64,000 bases of DNA from Clostridium polynesiense (lineage in GTDB: Bacteria; Bacillota; Clostridia; Clostridiales; Clostridiaceae), in contig NZ_CCXI01000142.1 of NCBI RefSeq assembly GCF_000820705.1, forward strand, positions 142,487 to 206,486, given 5' to 3'. The notes under the pieces were generated by a model, which ran no database searches, was not told the origin of the DNA, and worked only from the letters and a program-made list of their open reading frames with translations. Below are positions 17,233 through 26,024 of this stretch, one piece after another. Each line of letters opens with the position of its first letter. The stretch's first letter is position 1. The position numbers and the translations under genes were made by a program.

Positions 17233-17281
17233 AAGAGGTATAGAGTTACTCATCTTAAAAAGTAAGCCTATATCTCTTATT
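17233..17281 (-). terminator. Terminator after the AI-2E-family gene
   Basis: On the minus strand the stem AAGAGATATAG/CTATACCTCTT (one G-U pair) is followed by a TTTTTTATATA tract, just after the stop codon at 17294. The loop is long (about 26 bases). Confidence 0.6.
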
Positions 17282-17293
17282 ATAGAACTAATT

Positions 17294-18472
17294 CTATATT
17301 CTTTGCTCTTTTCCTTTTTTATATTCACTGTATCTGTTAAAATATACCCTTAAAAGTCCGGCAAAGGGTATGGATAATATCATTCCTAATGCTCCAAAAT
17401 AGCTTCCCCCTATGAGCACCGCTATTAATATCCAAACCGGTGAAAGTCCTATCTTATCACCAACGATTTTAGGCTGAATAAAATTACCGTCTACCTGCTG
17501 ATATAAAAGTAAAAGCACAGCTCCGGTTATTCCTAAAGGAAGGCTTGTAAAGGCCCCCAGGAAGAAAGCTAAAACCGCACCGATTAAAGGCCCTACATAA
17601 GGAATTATATTCGTTATCCCTGCAATAAAGCCTACAAGTACAGCAAAGGGATGTTTGATTAAAAGCAGAAGACTTGTGGACACTAACCCTACTATAACAG
17701 AATCCAGCAATTCTCCTAAAATAAATTTACCCACTATATTATCCAAATCATGAACGAAGGTAGTAAGAAGCTTTCCCAGCTTCTTAGGTAAAAGTACATC
17801 TCTAATCCTTTTTATCTGACGTATCAATCTTTCCTTATCCACTAAGAAATAAAGAGTGAGTATTACTATTACCACAAAATCCAGAAGAAAAGAGGATATC
17901 TCTGAAATAGTGCCTATAATAAAACTTAAGCCATCCTGAGCTATTGCTCCTAATTTATTTACAATCTCAGCAGAAATTTCACCGGTAAATTTAACGTCTA
18001 TACTTCTGCTGTTCAACTCTTTTACTAATATATTTACCCATTCCACTATTCGAGTCTGAATATACGGTAAAGAGTTTATCATCTTATTTATATTTTCTAA
18101 AATAGGAGGAACTAAAAAGTTATATATAAGCACCAGGAGAAATATGGTTATAGAAAATACCATCAATACGCTTACTAACCTTATCCCAGTGCTGTATTCC
18201 TTTTTAACTTCCTTTTTTGAAACTAAACTTACTGTCTTAAAGAGAAGCTTATCACAATACTTAACAGGTACAAAGAACAGATATGACAACAGCACAGCAT
18301 AAATTATAGGCGAAATTACCGATAAAAACCTTTTAAATTCATATATGCTCCTGCTTACCATTAAGTCTCCGTGCTCAATAAGCTTAAAAGTTAAAACCAC
18401 TACTGCAGCAATAAAAACTATAATTACTCCGTATTTAATGTATAAGTTATTTTTCTTTAGCTTTTCCAACAT
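17294..18472 (-). CDS. AI-2E-family (PerM/YdbI-like) membrane permease
   Basis: 392 residues. N-terminal helices at about 14-32 and 50-70, a soluble central region (about 120-170, LVKELNSRSIDVKF), then a C-terminal block of membrane segments. The C-terminal block includes the family-typical GFIAGITNIIPYVGPLIGA and the GDKIGLSPVWILIAVLIGG pattern. Family members include the proposed autoinducer-2 exporter TqsA and cation transporters, so the substrate cannot be assigned. Leftward, 112 bases downstream of polC's start region, with its own terminator. Confidence 0.85.
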   Translation of the reverse strand: MLEKLKKNNLYIKYGVIIVFIAAVVVLTFKLIEHGDLMVSRSIYEFKRFLSVISPIIYAVLLSYLFFVPVKYCDKLLFKTVSLVSKKEVKKEYSTGIRLVSVLMVFSITIFLLVLIYNFLVPPILENINKMINSLPYIQTRIVEWVNILVKELNSRSIDVKFTGEISAEIVNKLGAIAQDGLSFIIGTISEISSFLLDFVVIVILTLYFLVDKERLIRQIKRIRDVLLPKKLGKLLTTFVHDLDNIVGKFILGELLDSVIVGLVSTSLLLLIKHPFAVLVGFIAGITNIIPYVGPLIGAVLAFFLGAFTSLPLGITGAVLLLLYQQVDGNFIQPKIVGDKIGLSPVWILIAVLIGGSYFGALGMILSIPFAGLLRVYFNRYSEYKKGKEQRI

Positions 18473-18593
18473 TTTATTCTCCCATATTTACTACTTATTT
18501 ATTTTAGTTTAACCATTTAATTGTAATCAATGTAGTTAAACATATATTTTACTTTTTTAGTTAACCAGTTATTTTAAATTATATCATTTCTTT

Positions 18594-18634
18594 AAAAAAG
18601 AGAAAAACAAGGAAAATACATATCTTCCTTGTTC
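18594..18634 (-). terminator. Terminator for the leftward acetyltransferase gene
   Basis: On the minus strand AACAAGGAA pairs with TTCCTTGTT, followed by the run TTTTCTCTTTTTT. It sits about 90 bases after the stop of the GNAT gene. Confidence 0.65.
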
Positions 18635-18655
18635 CCTTAATTGTGGAATATATTT

Positions 18656-18694
18656 ACTTAGTATTGTAAAAGCTTAGCTTTTATAATACTAAGT
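18656..18694. repeat. Long near-perfect hairpin
   Basis: An 18-base-pair stem with a three-base loop (TTA) and a single G-U pair in RNA. Left arm begins ACTTAGTATT; right arm ends AATACTAAGT. It has no U tract of its own. It could be part of a double terminator with 18594-18634, or a small mobile hairpin. Confidence 0.6.
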
Positions 18695-18706
18695 TTGTCA
18701 CTTGTC

Positions 18707-18721
18707 AGGTGCCTGGCACCT
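18707..18721. repeat. Palindrome AGGTGCCTGGCACCT at a stop codon
   Basis: A perfect inverted repeat with seven-base arms and one central base, overlapping the stop codon of the GNAT gene. Its core GTGCCTGGCAC recurs at 51618-51628 in another intergenic region of the window. Possibly a dispersed short palindromic repeat. Confidence 0.55.
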
Positions 18722-19289
18722 ATTTTAATCCAAGCCACATCACTACATTGCTGTCCTCTTTTGCTGCTTCTTTAAATCCAAACTCTTCATACATATTTAA
18801 GGTTCCTCTGTATCTTTTTTCGGAATCTTTTATTCCCTCCACAGGAATAGATAATACCCCGTCAAAGCCCTGCGCTTTGAAGTTCTCTACAGCCTTATTA
18901 AGCAGAAGTCTCGCTACACCCTGCCCTCTATATTCCGGGTCAATTACAAAGCAGATAACACAGCCAGCCTTCCTATTCTTAACTATATGCTCTAAATCCT
19001 TTTCTATTCTTTTTAACTTATGTACATCATTGGCATTACACCAGCCTATGCATTTGTCACCGTGAAAAGCAAGATATCCCTTCATGTTGCCCTTTCTTAT
19101 TTCTTCTAATGCCTCTAGGCGGTTCTCTTCACCCGTTCTTTTTTGCCATTCCTCTGAAGAGCAGCTCGTGTGATAGAATCTGCAAAAACAGGTTGCCCAG
19201 TGAGGAGCATAGTTAAAATCAAGCTCCCCTAAATATTTTACAAAGGTTTCAGCAAGCTCAGCACTAAGTGGTTTAACAGTATAATTCAT
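18720..19289 (-). CDS. GNAT-family N-acetyltransferase
   Basis: 189 residues. The acetyl-CoA-binding motif A is VIDPEYRGQGVARLLLNKAV (R-G-Q-G-V-A, about residues 112-125), preceded by the strand CVICFV. The C-terminal motif B includes NMYEEFGFKE. The N-terminal half contains ATCFCRFYHTSCSSEEW and the GWCNANDV strand, typical of a group of uncharacterised Clostridium acetyltransferases. Substrate unknown. Single leftward gene with its own terminator region. Confidence 0.85.
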   Translation of the reverse strand: MNYTVKPLSAELAETFVKYLGELDFNYAPHWATCFCRFYHTSCSSEEWQKRTGEENRLEALEEIRKGNMKGYLAFHGDKCIGWCNANDVHKLKRIEKDLEHIVKNRKAGCVICFVIDPEYRGQGVARLLLNKAVENFKAQGFDGVLSIPVEGIKDSEKRYRGTLNMYEEFGFKEAAKEDSNVVMWLGLK

Positions 19290-19424
19290 ATGTTTCCTCC
19301 TTTTTTATGAAAACATTAATAAACTTCTGAGCATATTCCTTATTCATCAGCAATTCTCATAGTACTTTCCTTTTTAGAATTTGTAGAATAACCGTAGTTT
19401 AACATTGAGCTGGAGTCCTTATCT

Positions 19425-20150
19425 TTAAAATGCTGATATTAAATGAAGCTTATTATCCCCTATTGCCTCTTTTAAAGGATTATGCTTTCCATATGGCTCA
19501 CTTATATAAACCTCGGCTCTCTTACTCTTATTGAAGCTCTGAGAGATATTCATTGCTGCATCTGATGCCTTCTCATCCAAAGTATCCACGGTAATAGCTT
19601 TCATAGATAAAGTAAAATCCATGGAATTCAGATTTATATAAATGCTGTCCCTTAGTACATTGCTTTTTTTATCGCCTAATATTCCCACCACTTCATAGGC
19701 TTCACCTTGAATTTTTATGGTGTTATTTATAATCCGATCTTTTAAATTGTATCCTACTAAAGCTGCTTTCTTTTTTGATTTAATTTCCTCAGCAGTAAAC
19801 ATTCTTCCCTCCATTAAGGGATACTTTTTCTCAATTTCATAGTTGTAATAGGTTCCTTTTATTTCAGTCATTTCTTCATCGTTGTTAAGGGTTATGATGC
19901 CTTCTAAAATAACCCTTTTATCCTTCAGCAAATCTATTAATTCATCTTTATTTATGCCATCTGCTCTCTGGAAAAACATAGTTTTTGCATCCTCGCTGAT
20001 TAAAGACTGCTGGGTTTTTAATTGCTCTTCTACATTTAAAACATTTACTATTACCCCTATAAAAAATATATTAATTACAAAAAAAGTGCAGAAAAGCACC
20101 CAATATTTTTTGATCATTCTTTTTAACTTGTACAATACATTCACTCCCAA
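19425..20150 (-). pseudogene. Truncated MacB-type ABC permease
   Basis: 241 residues: a membrane helix near the N-terminus (WVLFCTFFVINIFFIGVIV, about 15-35) and a periplasmic-core-like domain (YPLMEGRMFTAEEIKSKK, then EAYEVVGILGDKK). The C-terminal FtsX domain with three membrane helices that a functional permease needs is missing. The frame stops at LHLISAF and no ATPase gene is adjacent. The core is similar in layout to the permease at 27655-28791 (IIKGRHYTAEEILKGEK and YTVIGFIGNKNKK). I read it as a decayed paralogue. Another open stretch with TNSKKESTMRIADE lies just beyond its stop and may belong to the lost tail or to a neighbour. Confidence 0.65.
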
Positions 20151-20296
20151 AATATAAAGTTACAGAAGAACCTAGCTGTAGAAAATTATATTTGATAAGG
20201 CTTAAAGTTTATTTGTATTATACATTTATTTCTAATACTGTTCAATATTTACTATTAATAAAACTACATGTTAATAATTTTTTAATAAGTGCTTAA

Positions 20297-20644
20297 GGGG
20301 ATTTTAAAGTTGACTGTGATGACAGAAAAGCTGTTATACTTCTTAACACAGCCAATCCAAAGCAAGAAAATCTTGAAGAGGTAATTGTTCACGAACTATT
20401 TCATTTGAAGATGTACCCTCTTGATCAGGTTACAGAATCCTTGATTATTGCAAATTTTCAAGAAGGAACACCGGCATATGATTTTGCATACAGGCAGTTC
20501 TTTCTATCCTTAGAGCAGACAGTAGAAGAACTGACAAAGTGTTTTCTCCTTGAGTTTGGTGAAAACAAGGAGCTGTCCTATGGCAGGTGCAAAAATCAAA
20601 AATCCTATAATGAGCTTTTTGACGGGCTGAAGAGCATTGAGTAA
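20297..20644 (+). pseudogene. 5'-truncated zinc-metallopeptidase-like fragment (HELFH)
   Basis: The frame is open from 20297, directly after a TAA, without a usable start codon, and encodes about 115 residues. It includes EEVIVHELFHLKMYP, a clear HExxH zinc-peptidase motif at 20390-20404. The first in-frame TTG (20405) falls just after HELFH, so a protein started there would lack the active site. The upstream part of the gene is gone. Probably a remnant of a small peptidase or DUF family protein. Confidence 0.6.
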
Positions 20645-20682
20645 TACTACAATATGAAAATTTATCTTAAGTGTGGATAAAT

Positions 20683-20716
20683 AAAAATCACTATTCATTA
20701 TAAGAATAGTGATTTT
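20683..20716. terminator. Bidirectional terminator
   Basis: AAAATCACTATTC/GAATAGTGATTTT stem with a seven-base loop, flanked by A and T runs, between the HExxH remnant and the convergent acetyltransferase gene. Confidence 0.85.
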
Positions 20717-20729
20717 TTATGTGTTTACT

Positions 20730-21152
20730 CTATATTTCCATTATATATTCCTGAAAGCCTGAGTCTTGATTTTCCTGTTCTTTAACTATTTTAAATCCTT
20801 TACTTTCATAGAATTTAACTGCTTTTTCATTGTCCTTATAAACAGCTAAGGTTAACTTTTTATATTTTTTAATTACGCAGTCAATGAGTTTACTTCCTAT
20901 TCCTAAGCCCTGACAATCACAATCTACAAACAAAGCCCCTATGAAATCACTATTTATTATACTTATAAAGCCCTTAATATTTCCTTCTTCATCATATACA
21001 AAGGTATCTGATTGAGGCAGGTAAATATCTCTTACAGTATCATAATTGTTTTCCCAGTATTCTTTGTTTATAAAGTGATGAGCTTTTATAGTGCTTTCTT
21101 TCCATATATCCATAATTTTATCCGTATCTTCATTTTTTAATTTTCTTATCAT
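20730..21152 (-). CDS. GNAT-family N-acetyltransferase (YjaB-like)
   Basis: 140 residues. The opening MIRKLKNEDTDKIMDIWKES with the following HHFI...YW is typical of small YjaB/YiaC-type acetyltransferases. Motif A reads FVDCDCQGLGIGSKLID and motif B AVKFYESKGFKIV. These enzymes acetylate small molecules or protein lysines; the substrate is not evident. A broken AraC-type regulator lies directly upstream in the same direction and may once have controlled it. Confidence 0.85.
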   Translation of the reverse strand: MIRKLKNEDTDKIMDIWKESTIKAHHFINKEYWENNYDTVRDIYLPQSDTFVYDEEGNIKGFISIINSDFIGALFVDCDCQGLGIGSKLIDCVIKKYKKLTLAVYKDNEKAVKFYESKGFKIVKEQENQDSGFQEYIMEI

Positions 21153-21174
21153 AAATGTTTTATTCTCCTTGTTA

Positions 21175-21363
21175 TTACTTTAATTTTAATAAAACCTTTC
21201 TTTTAGGACGTTCAATTATCTGAACAAATACTGTTCTTGAGTTATAGTTTCACTCATTATTTTATCTCCTTTATTAAATACTTGGTAGGTGTCAAAAACT
21301 TTTTCAGGCATAAATATATTCCTGCATCTTTTGCACTGAGGCTATTATTTCAACCTGATTCAT
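21175..21363 (-). pseudogene. AraC-family regulator remnant with large internal deletion
   Basis: The piece starts at an ATG after AGGTGA with MNQVEIIASVQKMQEYIY, the usual first helix of AraC regulators with a GyrI-like C-terminus, then stops. A further piece follows, and a third frame reads VFVQIIERPKRKVLLKLK to TAA at 21175, the typical final strands of the GyrI-like effector-binding domain. The HTH domain and most of the sensor domain are absent. I infer one gene that lost roughly 200 codons and then picked up frameshifts. Confidence 0.55.
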
Positions 21364-21753
21364 TTTTTCACCTACTACATTAATTATAAAAAAAGTAGTA
21401 ACACTTTACTTGACTTAAATTGCTAAATTCAACGGTACTTCTTGAAAATATCTTACTGATTACATACATCGGATTAGATTGCTATAAGTTTATAATGCTA
21501 AGAGCCTTATATAAAGGATTCAACAACTTACGGAACAATCGTCCCTTATCATTTTTTGTATCAACTGTAAATTAGTGCTATATTAAAGTAAAGGGAATTA
21601 TATTTATAAATAAACAATATAATTCAGGATTTAAGTTTGAATCTTTAAGAATATATGAGTTTCAAAAGGTTGAACATTTACATTTAACTAGGTAAATAGG
21701 AATTTGATAACTAGAGAGATTAAGAATTATATTAAAAATGAGGGGAAATTTAT
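21364..21753. other. Intergenic region
   Basis: 390 bases of AT-rich DNA between the AraC remnant and a small membrane protein gene. Nothing recognisable beyond a probable promoter for the rightward small gene. Confidence 0.35.
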
Positions 21754-21933
21754 ATGGATTTAGGAGAAATACTAGGCAATATATTATCTAGTGCAATATT
21801 AATTTTAGGAATGGTATATATATTTTATTTAATTATTAAAATAGCAGTAAAACGTACTATAATAGAACTTTTACCTAAAATAAAATCAGAATTTAAAAAA
21901 GATGTTATAGACGTGATAAATAATATGAAATAA
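21754..21933 (+). CDS. 59-residue single-helix membrane protein
   Basis: ATG follows GAGGGGAAA; the frame runs 59 codons. It has one hydrophobic helix (residues about 11-31, LSSAILILGMVYIFYLII) followed by a basic/amphipathic tail (IKSEFKKDVIDVINNMK). A terminator lies about 100 bases downstream. The family is unknown; topology resembles many small membrane peptides. Confidence 0.6.
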   Translation: MDLGEILGNILSSAILILGMVYIFYLIIKIAVKRTIIELLPKIKSEFKKDVIDVINNMK

Positions 21934-22030
21934 CTATTTTAACTTTAGAATTATTTGTATAAATCTAATAGATAAATTCCAATTAGCAGTAATATCTAAA
22001 TTTAGACTAAAAATTTATTATAATTAATAT

Positions 22031-22060
22031 AAAAGGGCAGTAATATTTAGTGCCCTTTTT
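22031..22060. terminator. Bidirectional terminator
   Basis: AAAAGGGCA/TGCCCTTTT with an eleven-base loop and T/A runs on both sides, between the small membrane protein gene and the convergent S66 peptidase gene. Confidence 0.8.
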
Positions 22061-22090
22061 AGTGTTAAAAAAATATATTATTTAACTATA

Positions 22091-23137
22091 TTATTCTACC
22101 CCAGCTTCCAATATGGAAAAGCTATTATTATCGCAATCTATTTCTCCTAAAGCTCCATAAGGAATAATCATCATAGGGGCTGTATGTCCAAAATTCATAT
22201 TATACATTATAGGCAGCTCCTTTAATTTCATCTCATTTCTTACAACATTAATTATTGCAGTCTTGTATTCCTCATAATATTTGTTGTCATAAGGCTTAGC
22301 AAATATAATTCCATTAATCTTATCCAAAATTCTCTGAGCACCGTAATTTCTTAACCATAACTTGATAAAATCAGGCTCAGGCATATCCTCTGAGGTTTCC
22401 AGGAACAGTATTGATCCTTCCCATACCTTTTCTTCAGGCCAGATTTTGGTGCCCTTTATGATTTCCAGAACATCAATACAGCCTCCTATTAAGTGTCCTG
22501 AGGCTTTACCCCTTCCCTGTAATATTTCAGTACCCCTATTAAAATTCGTTTTTCTTTTAATATTTTTATTCTTTTCATCCCAAGGTAAATGTTCGCTCGT
22601 CCAAATATCTGATGAAGGAATCCTACCGATTTCACTGTTATTGAACAAAACCTTCTCTATCCAATGCTTTGTATAATCAAAGATCTCCACATTTTCAGCA
22701 AACTCTGACAGAACAGCCGGTCCATAAAAACTTGATAATCCTGCCTTAAGACATATCATGTGAGTGACATTAGCATCTGAGTACCCCATGAACACTTTAG
22801 GATTATTTCTTATGATGTCAAAATCTATATAGGGTAAAAGTCTTATACTATCGTCTCCCCCTATACAGGAGAATATTCCCTTTATAGACTTATCCTTAAA
22901 GGCATTCATCAAATCCTCTGCTCTCTTTTCAGGATGGTTATATAGGCATTCGCTGCCCTTTAATGTATTTTCCATTTCCACAACTTCAAGTCCGAATTCT
23001 TCCTCTAGTCTCTTCTTTCCCTGATTATATCTCCATAATATATCTTTATCTCCTGCACCGCCCCAGGATAAGCTTATTGTTGCTATTTTGTCCCCTCTTT
23101 TTAACATTTGGGGCTTTATCAGGTTTAATTTGCTCAT
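22091..23137 (-). CDS. S66-family LD-carboxypeptidase/MccF-like serine peptidase
   Basis: 348 residues. The N-terminal domain has GIFSCIGGDDSIRLLPYID and the nucleophile motif GYSDANVTH, typical of S66 (serine in a strand-turn-helix 'nucleophile elbow'). The C-terminal domain supplies the Glu and His of the triad (FLETSEDMP, NFGHTAPMMIIPYG). Relatives remove the terminal D-Ala from murein tetrapeptides (LdcA) or cleave microcin C (MccF). The spacing and the GHTAPM C-terminus lean towards the MccF-like subgroup. Start chosen at ATG 23137, nine bases after AAGGGGATG; an in-frame ATG at 23146 is too close to the RBS. Confidence 0.88.
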   Translation of the reverse strand: MSKLNLIKPQMLKRGDKIATISLSWGGAGDKDILWRYNQGKKRLEEEFGLEVVEMENTLKGSECLYNHPEKRAEDLMNAFKDKSIKGIFSCIGGDDSIRLLPYIDFDIIRNNPKVFMGYSDANVTHMICLKAGLSSFYGPAVLSEFAENVEIFDYTKHWIEKVLFNNSEIGRIPSSDIWTSEHLPWDEKNKNIKRKTNFNRGTEILQGRGKASGHLIGGCIDVLEIIKGTKIWPEEKVWEGSILFLETSEDMPEPDFIKLWLRNYGAQRILDKINGIIFAKPYDNKYYEEYKTAIINVVRNEMKLKELPIMYNMNFGHTAPMMIIPYGALGEIDCDNNSFSILEAGVE

Positions 23138-23214
23138 AATGCTCATCCCCTTTTCTAAGTCTTTGTATTATTTTACTTATTATATAATATTTACATTAAA
23201 AATCATAATTAAAT

Positions 23215-23606
23215 CTTTATAATTCTAGTTTTTATATCAGAATATAAAATAATCCTGTTTAATCCTATAGTTAGCAATAAGCATAGTCCAATAAGAGTAA
23301 TATATCTGCTAGACTTCCTTGAAATTTAGGAGGTTATTAAAGCCACTGCAAAAGCAAGTATCTATGTAAGTATCACAGACAAAATAATATTCCTTACTGC
23401 ATATCCTTTCATCTCTTTTTGTTGTATATTGAATAAGCTTGATTTTTAGCACCCTTTAAATAAGGAAAGATTCTCCTTCTTCCCTTTAATTCTTTGTCCA
23501 ATATCTCCTTAATATTTTCCTGGAAATCCGCAATTGCTATTTCATCAGAACCTATATTTCCATGGAAATACTGTTCTTCTCTTACTTTCTCTTCCTTATC
23601 CTTCAT
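23215..23606 (-). pseudogene. Broken anti-sigma factor-like gene
   Basis: The intact part is 65 residues (KDKEEKVREEQYFHGNIGSD...KEILDKELKGRRRIFPYLKG). Its ATG overlaps the end of the ECF sigma remnant, as anti-sigma genes usually do. After the stop, another frame continues as MKGYAVRNIILSVILT and, with two more stops, ILAFAVALITS and YITLIGLCLLL, i.e. the expected membrane helices. So a membrane anti-sigma factor has been cut by a frameshift and nonsense codons. Confidence 0.6.
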
Positions 23607-24069
23607 TATTCATCTCCTCCTCTGCTGCAGATTTTATATTTTTACTAAGACTGTAGTATCTTGTTTTAACTGTTGATTCACTAAGCTCCAGAGTTTCTCC
23701 TATCTCTTTAAAGTCCATATCTTAAAAAATCTTCATTCTGAAAATCTGCTGAAGATTAGCTTCAAAGCTGTTAAGCAGGGTTAAAACCTCATTAACCATT
23801 TCTCCTTTTATAAATTCCTCCTCAATATTATCACTGCTCTTTAATTCCATGTCCTCAATAGATTTCGGCTTCACACTCTGCTTGTGGTATCTTGATCTGC
23901 AGTAATCTATTATTTTGCTGATTGAAATCATATATAGCCAAGTCCTAAAGAAGCATTCTCCTTCGTCATACTTCTCAATGAACTTTACCATGCTAATAAA
24001 TATTTCCTGAGTTATAAAAGAAAAAGAGCCGTCCTCAGACAACTCTTTACTCAAATTATATAAAGATAT
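23596..24069 (-). pseudogene. ECF sigma factor pseudogene with in-frame stop
   Basis: Reading leftward, the frame encodes the region-2 residues FITQEIFISMV...FFRTWLYMISISKIIDYC and the start of region 4 (LLNSFEANLQQIFRMKIF). It then hits TAA at 23722-23724 and continues in the same frame as DMDFKEIGETLELSESTVKT, the region-4 helix-turn-helix, to a TAA that overlaps the anti-sigma ATG. A GAA-to-TAA change is the simplest explanation. The first ~25 residues of region 2 are also missing; only a TTG start is available. Confidence 0.75.
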
Positions 24070-24186
24070 TTAATTTATTTATTCTTCTATCATATTTCTG
24101 ATGTTCCTATGCATACCTGCTTTTATCTCATTCCTCAGCAGATACCCCTAGGCTACTTTCCTTATAGCTTTTCAAAAGCTCAAAAT

Positions 24187-25368
24187 TTATCTTTCTGAAT
24201 CATCAGCACCATCTTTTGAATATTGAACAGCTTCCTTCATTATGCTGTCTTCAGCAATATCCTTTAAAGTTTTACCTGTGATAGATTTTTCAAACTCGGC
24301 GAATTTCTTTAATGGAGAGTTTTCATCCTCCATAAATACTTCGTCTTCAGTTATAAGAACCTTTCCTAGGTATTTATTATCTGTAAGCTGCATGCCTTCT
24401 CCCGTAGGAGCTTTATATACGCTGTAGAATTTACCGTCTTTTTCTTTATTTAAGTCTCTCATTGTTTCAATCCATCCGGCATCAATACCATTGAAAGAGG
24501 TTTTTCTTGTTTGATATTTATTTGAATCCACCATTACAAGTGAATATCCATCATATTTCTTTGTTATGTATGGGATATCAACTGCATCTAATTTTGTATA
24601 TACAACCTTGTCCCCATCGAACAGGCTTCCTGCAAAAACTGAAGTGTATAACTTCTCATCTGCTTTCAGCTCTCCGGTCATTCCTAATCCTATCTTTAAT
24701 TTATCTGCATCCTTAGCTGTATATCCCTGAACCTCAACCTTATTATTCCATGCTTCAATTAATGTTCTCACATGAGTATCTAGGTATATTGATGCTCCGG
24801 AAATAACATCGCTGTCAGAAGCTGCGTTAATGTTTGCTAATGGGTATAATGGTGACTTTGTTTTATCATCTCTGCCTGCAAATCCGCTGTTTACGACTTC
24901 ATCTACAGTTTTACCTATCATAGCATCCTCTACTTGTCTCATTTGAAGGAACCAATCTTTACCAAGGTTTCCTTCTAAGTTATCTATACCATAATTATCT
25001 CCAACTCCATATTTTGTTAAAAGCGAGTCCGGATTATCCTTTCTTATATGAGGGAATGCTCCGATTGTTTGGTCTACACCCTTTTCCTTTAATTTAATAG
25101 TTCCATCCTCTTTTTCTACAAAGGCCTTTCTGATTTCATAGGAATCAGTGTTTATATCTAGTATTTTCCCATTTTCATCAAATAATACTACTGATCCTAT
25201 TACTTCAACAGAGCCTCCTGTATTTTGTCTTTCATCAAAGTTACTATATCCGCTTAATCCCCCTAAGCCTATATATAACTTATTAGAAGCTTTTTCAGAT
25301 TGTCCACATCCTGATAATAGTGATATAGACATTAATCCTGTTAATAAAATAGCAATTCTTTTTTTCAT
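24187..25368 (-). CDS. Secreted lipoprotein, unknown function
   Basis: 393 residues with a clear lipoprotein signal peptide: MKKR, a hydrophobic stretch, and the lipobox LLSGC with Cys21. The mature part is soluble, with two similar-looking halves: an Asp/Gly-rich N-terminal part (KLYIGLGGLSGYSNFDE) and a later part (KLKIGLGMTGELKADEKLY), each followed by a segment ending in a KT.DE/KTLKDI helix. Duplicated domains of this kind occur in uncharacterised Clostridium surface lipoproteins. It sits just upstream of the broken sigma/anti-sigma pair. Its ATG follows AAAAGGAGAGG. It is probably anchored to the outer face of the membrane. Confidence 0.8.
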   Translation of the reverse strand: MKKRIAILLTGLMSISLLSGCGQSEKASNKLYIGLGGLSGYSNFDERQNTGGSVEVIGSVVLFDENGKILDINTDSYEIRKAFVEKEDGTIKLKEKGVDQTIGAFPHIRKDNPDSLLTKYGVGDNYGIDNLEGNLGKDWFLQMRQVEDAMIGKTVDEVVNSGFAGRDDKTKSPLYPLANINAASDSDVISGASIYLDTHVRTLIEAWNNKVEVQGYTAKDADKLKIGLGMTGELKADEKLYTSVFAGSLFDGDKVVYTKLDAVDIPYITKKYDGYSLVMVDSNKYQTRKTSFNGIDAGWIETMRDLNKEKDGKFYSVYKAPTGEGMQLTDNKYLGKVLITEDEVFMEDENSPLKKFAEFEKSITGKTLKDIAEDSIMKEAVQYSKDGADDSER

Positions 25369-25590
25369 TATGCCTCTCCTTTTTAGCTCTTTTTGGTCTT
25401 AAAATGTCACCGAAATATATTATATATGATTTTGTATAACCTATTCAATGACTAATTTTTAACAATCACTTCAACCTGATTGTAAGAGACCATTTTAATT
25501 GTGTTACTATGGGACTTGGAATAAGAGTGATACCTTATCTTGATACTATTACAATAGAATCTGCAGAGGATTTCCCTTATGTTAACTAAC

Positions 25591-25773
25591 CTACATTGCC
25601 TTTATAATGTAATTTAATTCATCTATTCTTATATATTCTATCTTCTTGTTATACTTTAGAAACTCCAATTTTAGTAAATCAATATATGAATAATATTCAT
25701 CAATAATTTCTTCTATCTGTACCTGAGATAAGCCGCTTAAAATATCCTTCTGTGCTTCTTTATTCTCAAACAT
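25591..25773 (-). CDS. Small hypothetical protein
   Basis: 60 residues beginning MFENKEAQKDIL after a weak GGTGATTT site. Mostly helical and acidic (QVQIEEIIDEYYSYIDLLKLEFL), with no signal or membrane segment. No family recognised; it may be a real small gene but the RBS is poor. Confidence 0.4.
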   Translation of the reverse strand: MFENKEAQKDILSGLSQVQIEEIIDEYYSYIDLLKLEFLKYNKKIEYIRIDELNYIIKAM

Positions 25774-26024
25774 TAAATCACCAATCACTATTAATAATAT
25801 TATCTTAAGCTTTCGCCTTGGGCTAAGGTCAATGAAAAATAAAATTTTTATTTTAAAAGCTTATAAGTACATAATCCCTCCTCTTACAACCAGTAGTGAA
25901 GGCAATTGAATCACATTTACATTTATATAATATTATTTGCGGTATATCAACTTTAATTAATATGAAAAAAATACTATACTTAATAAGGATACAAAAAGAA
26001 AATACCAGATTGAGGAGTTTATAT

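Noticed and set aside
25509..25589. Short rightward frame MGLGIRVIPYLDTITIES... of 26 codons
   Set aside because: No ribosome binding site and no recognisable domain; may be a fragment, but support is too thin for a gene call.
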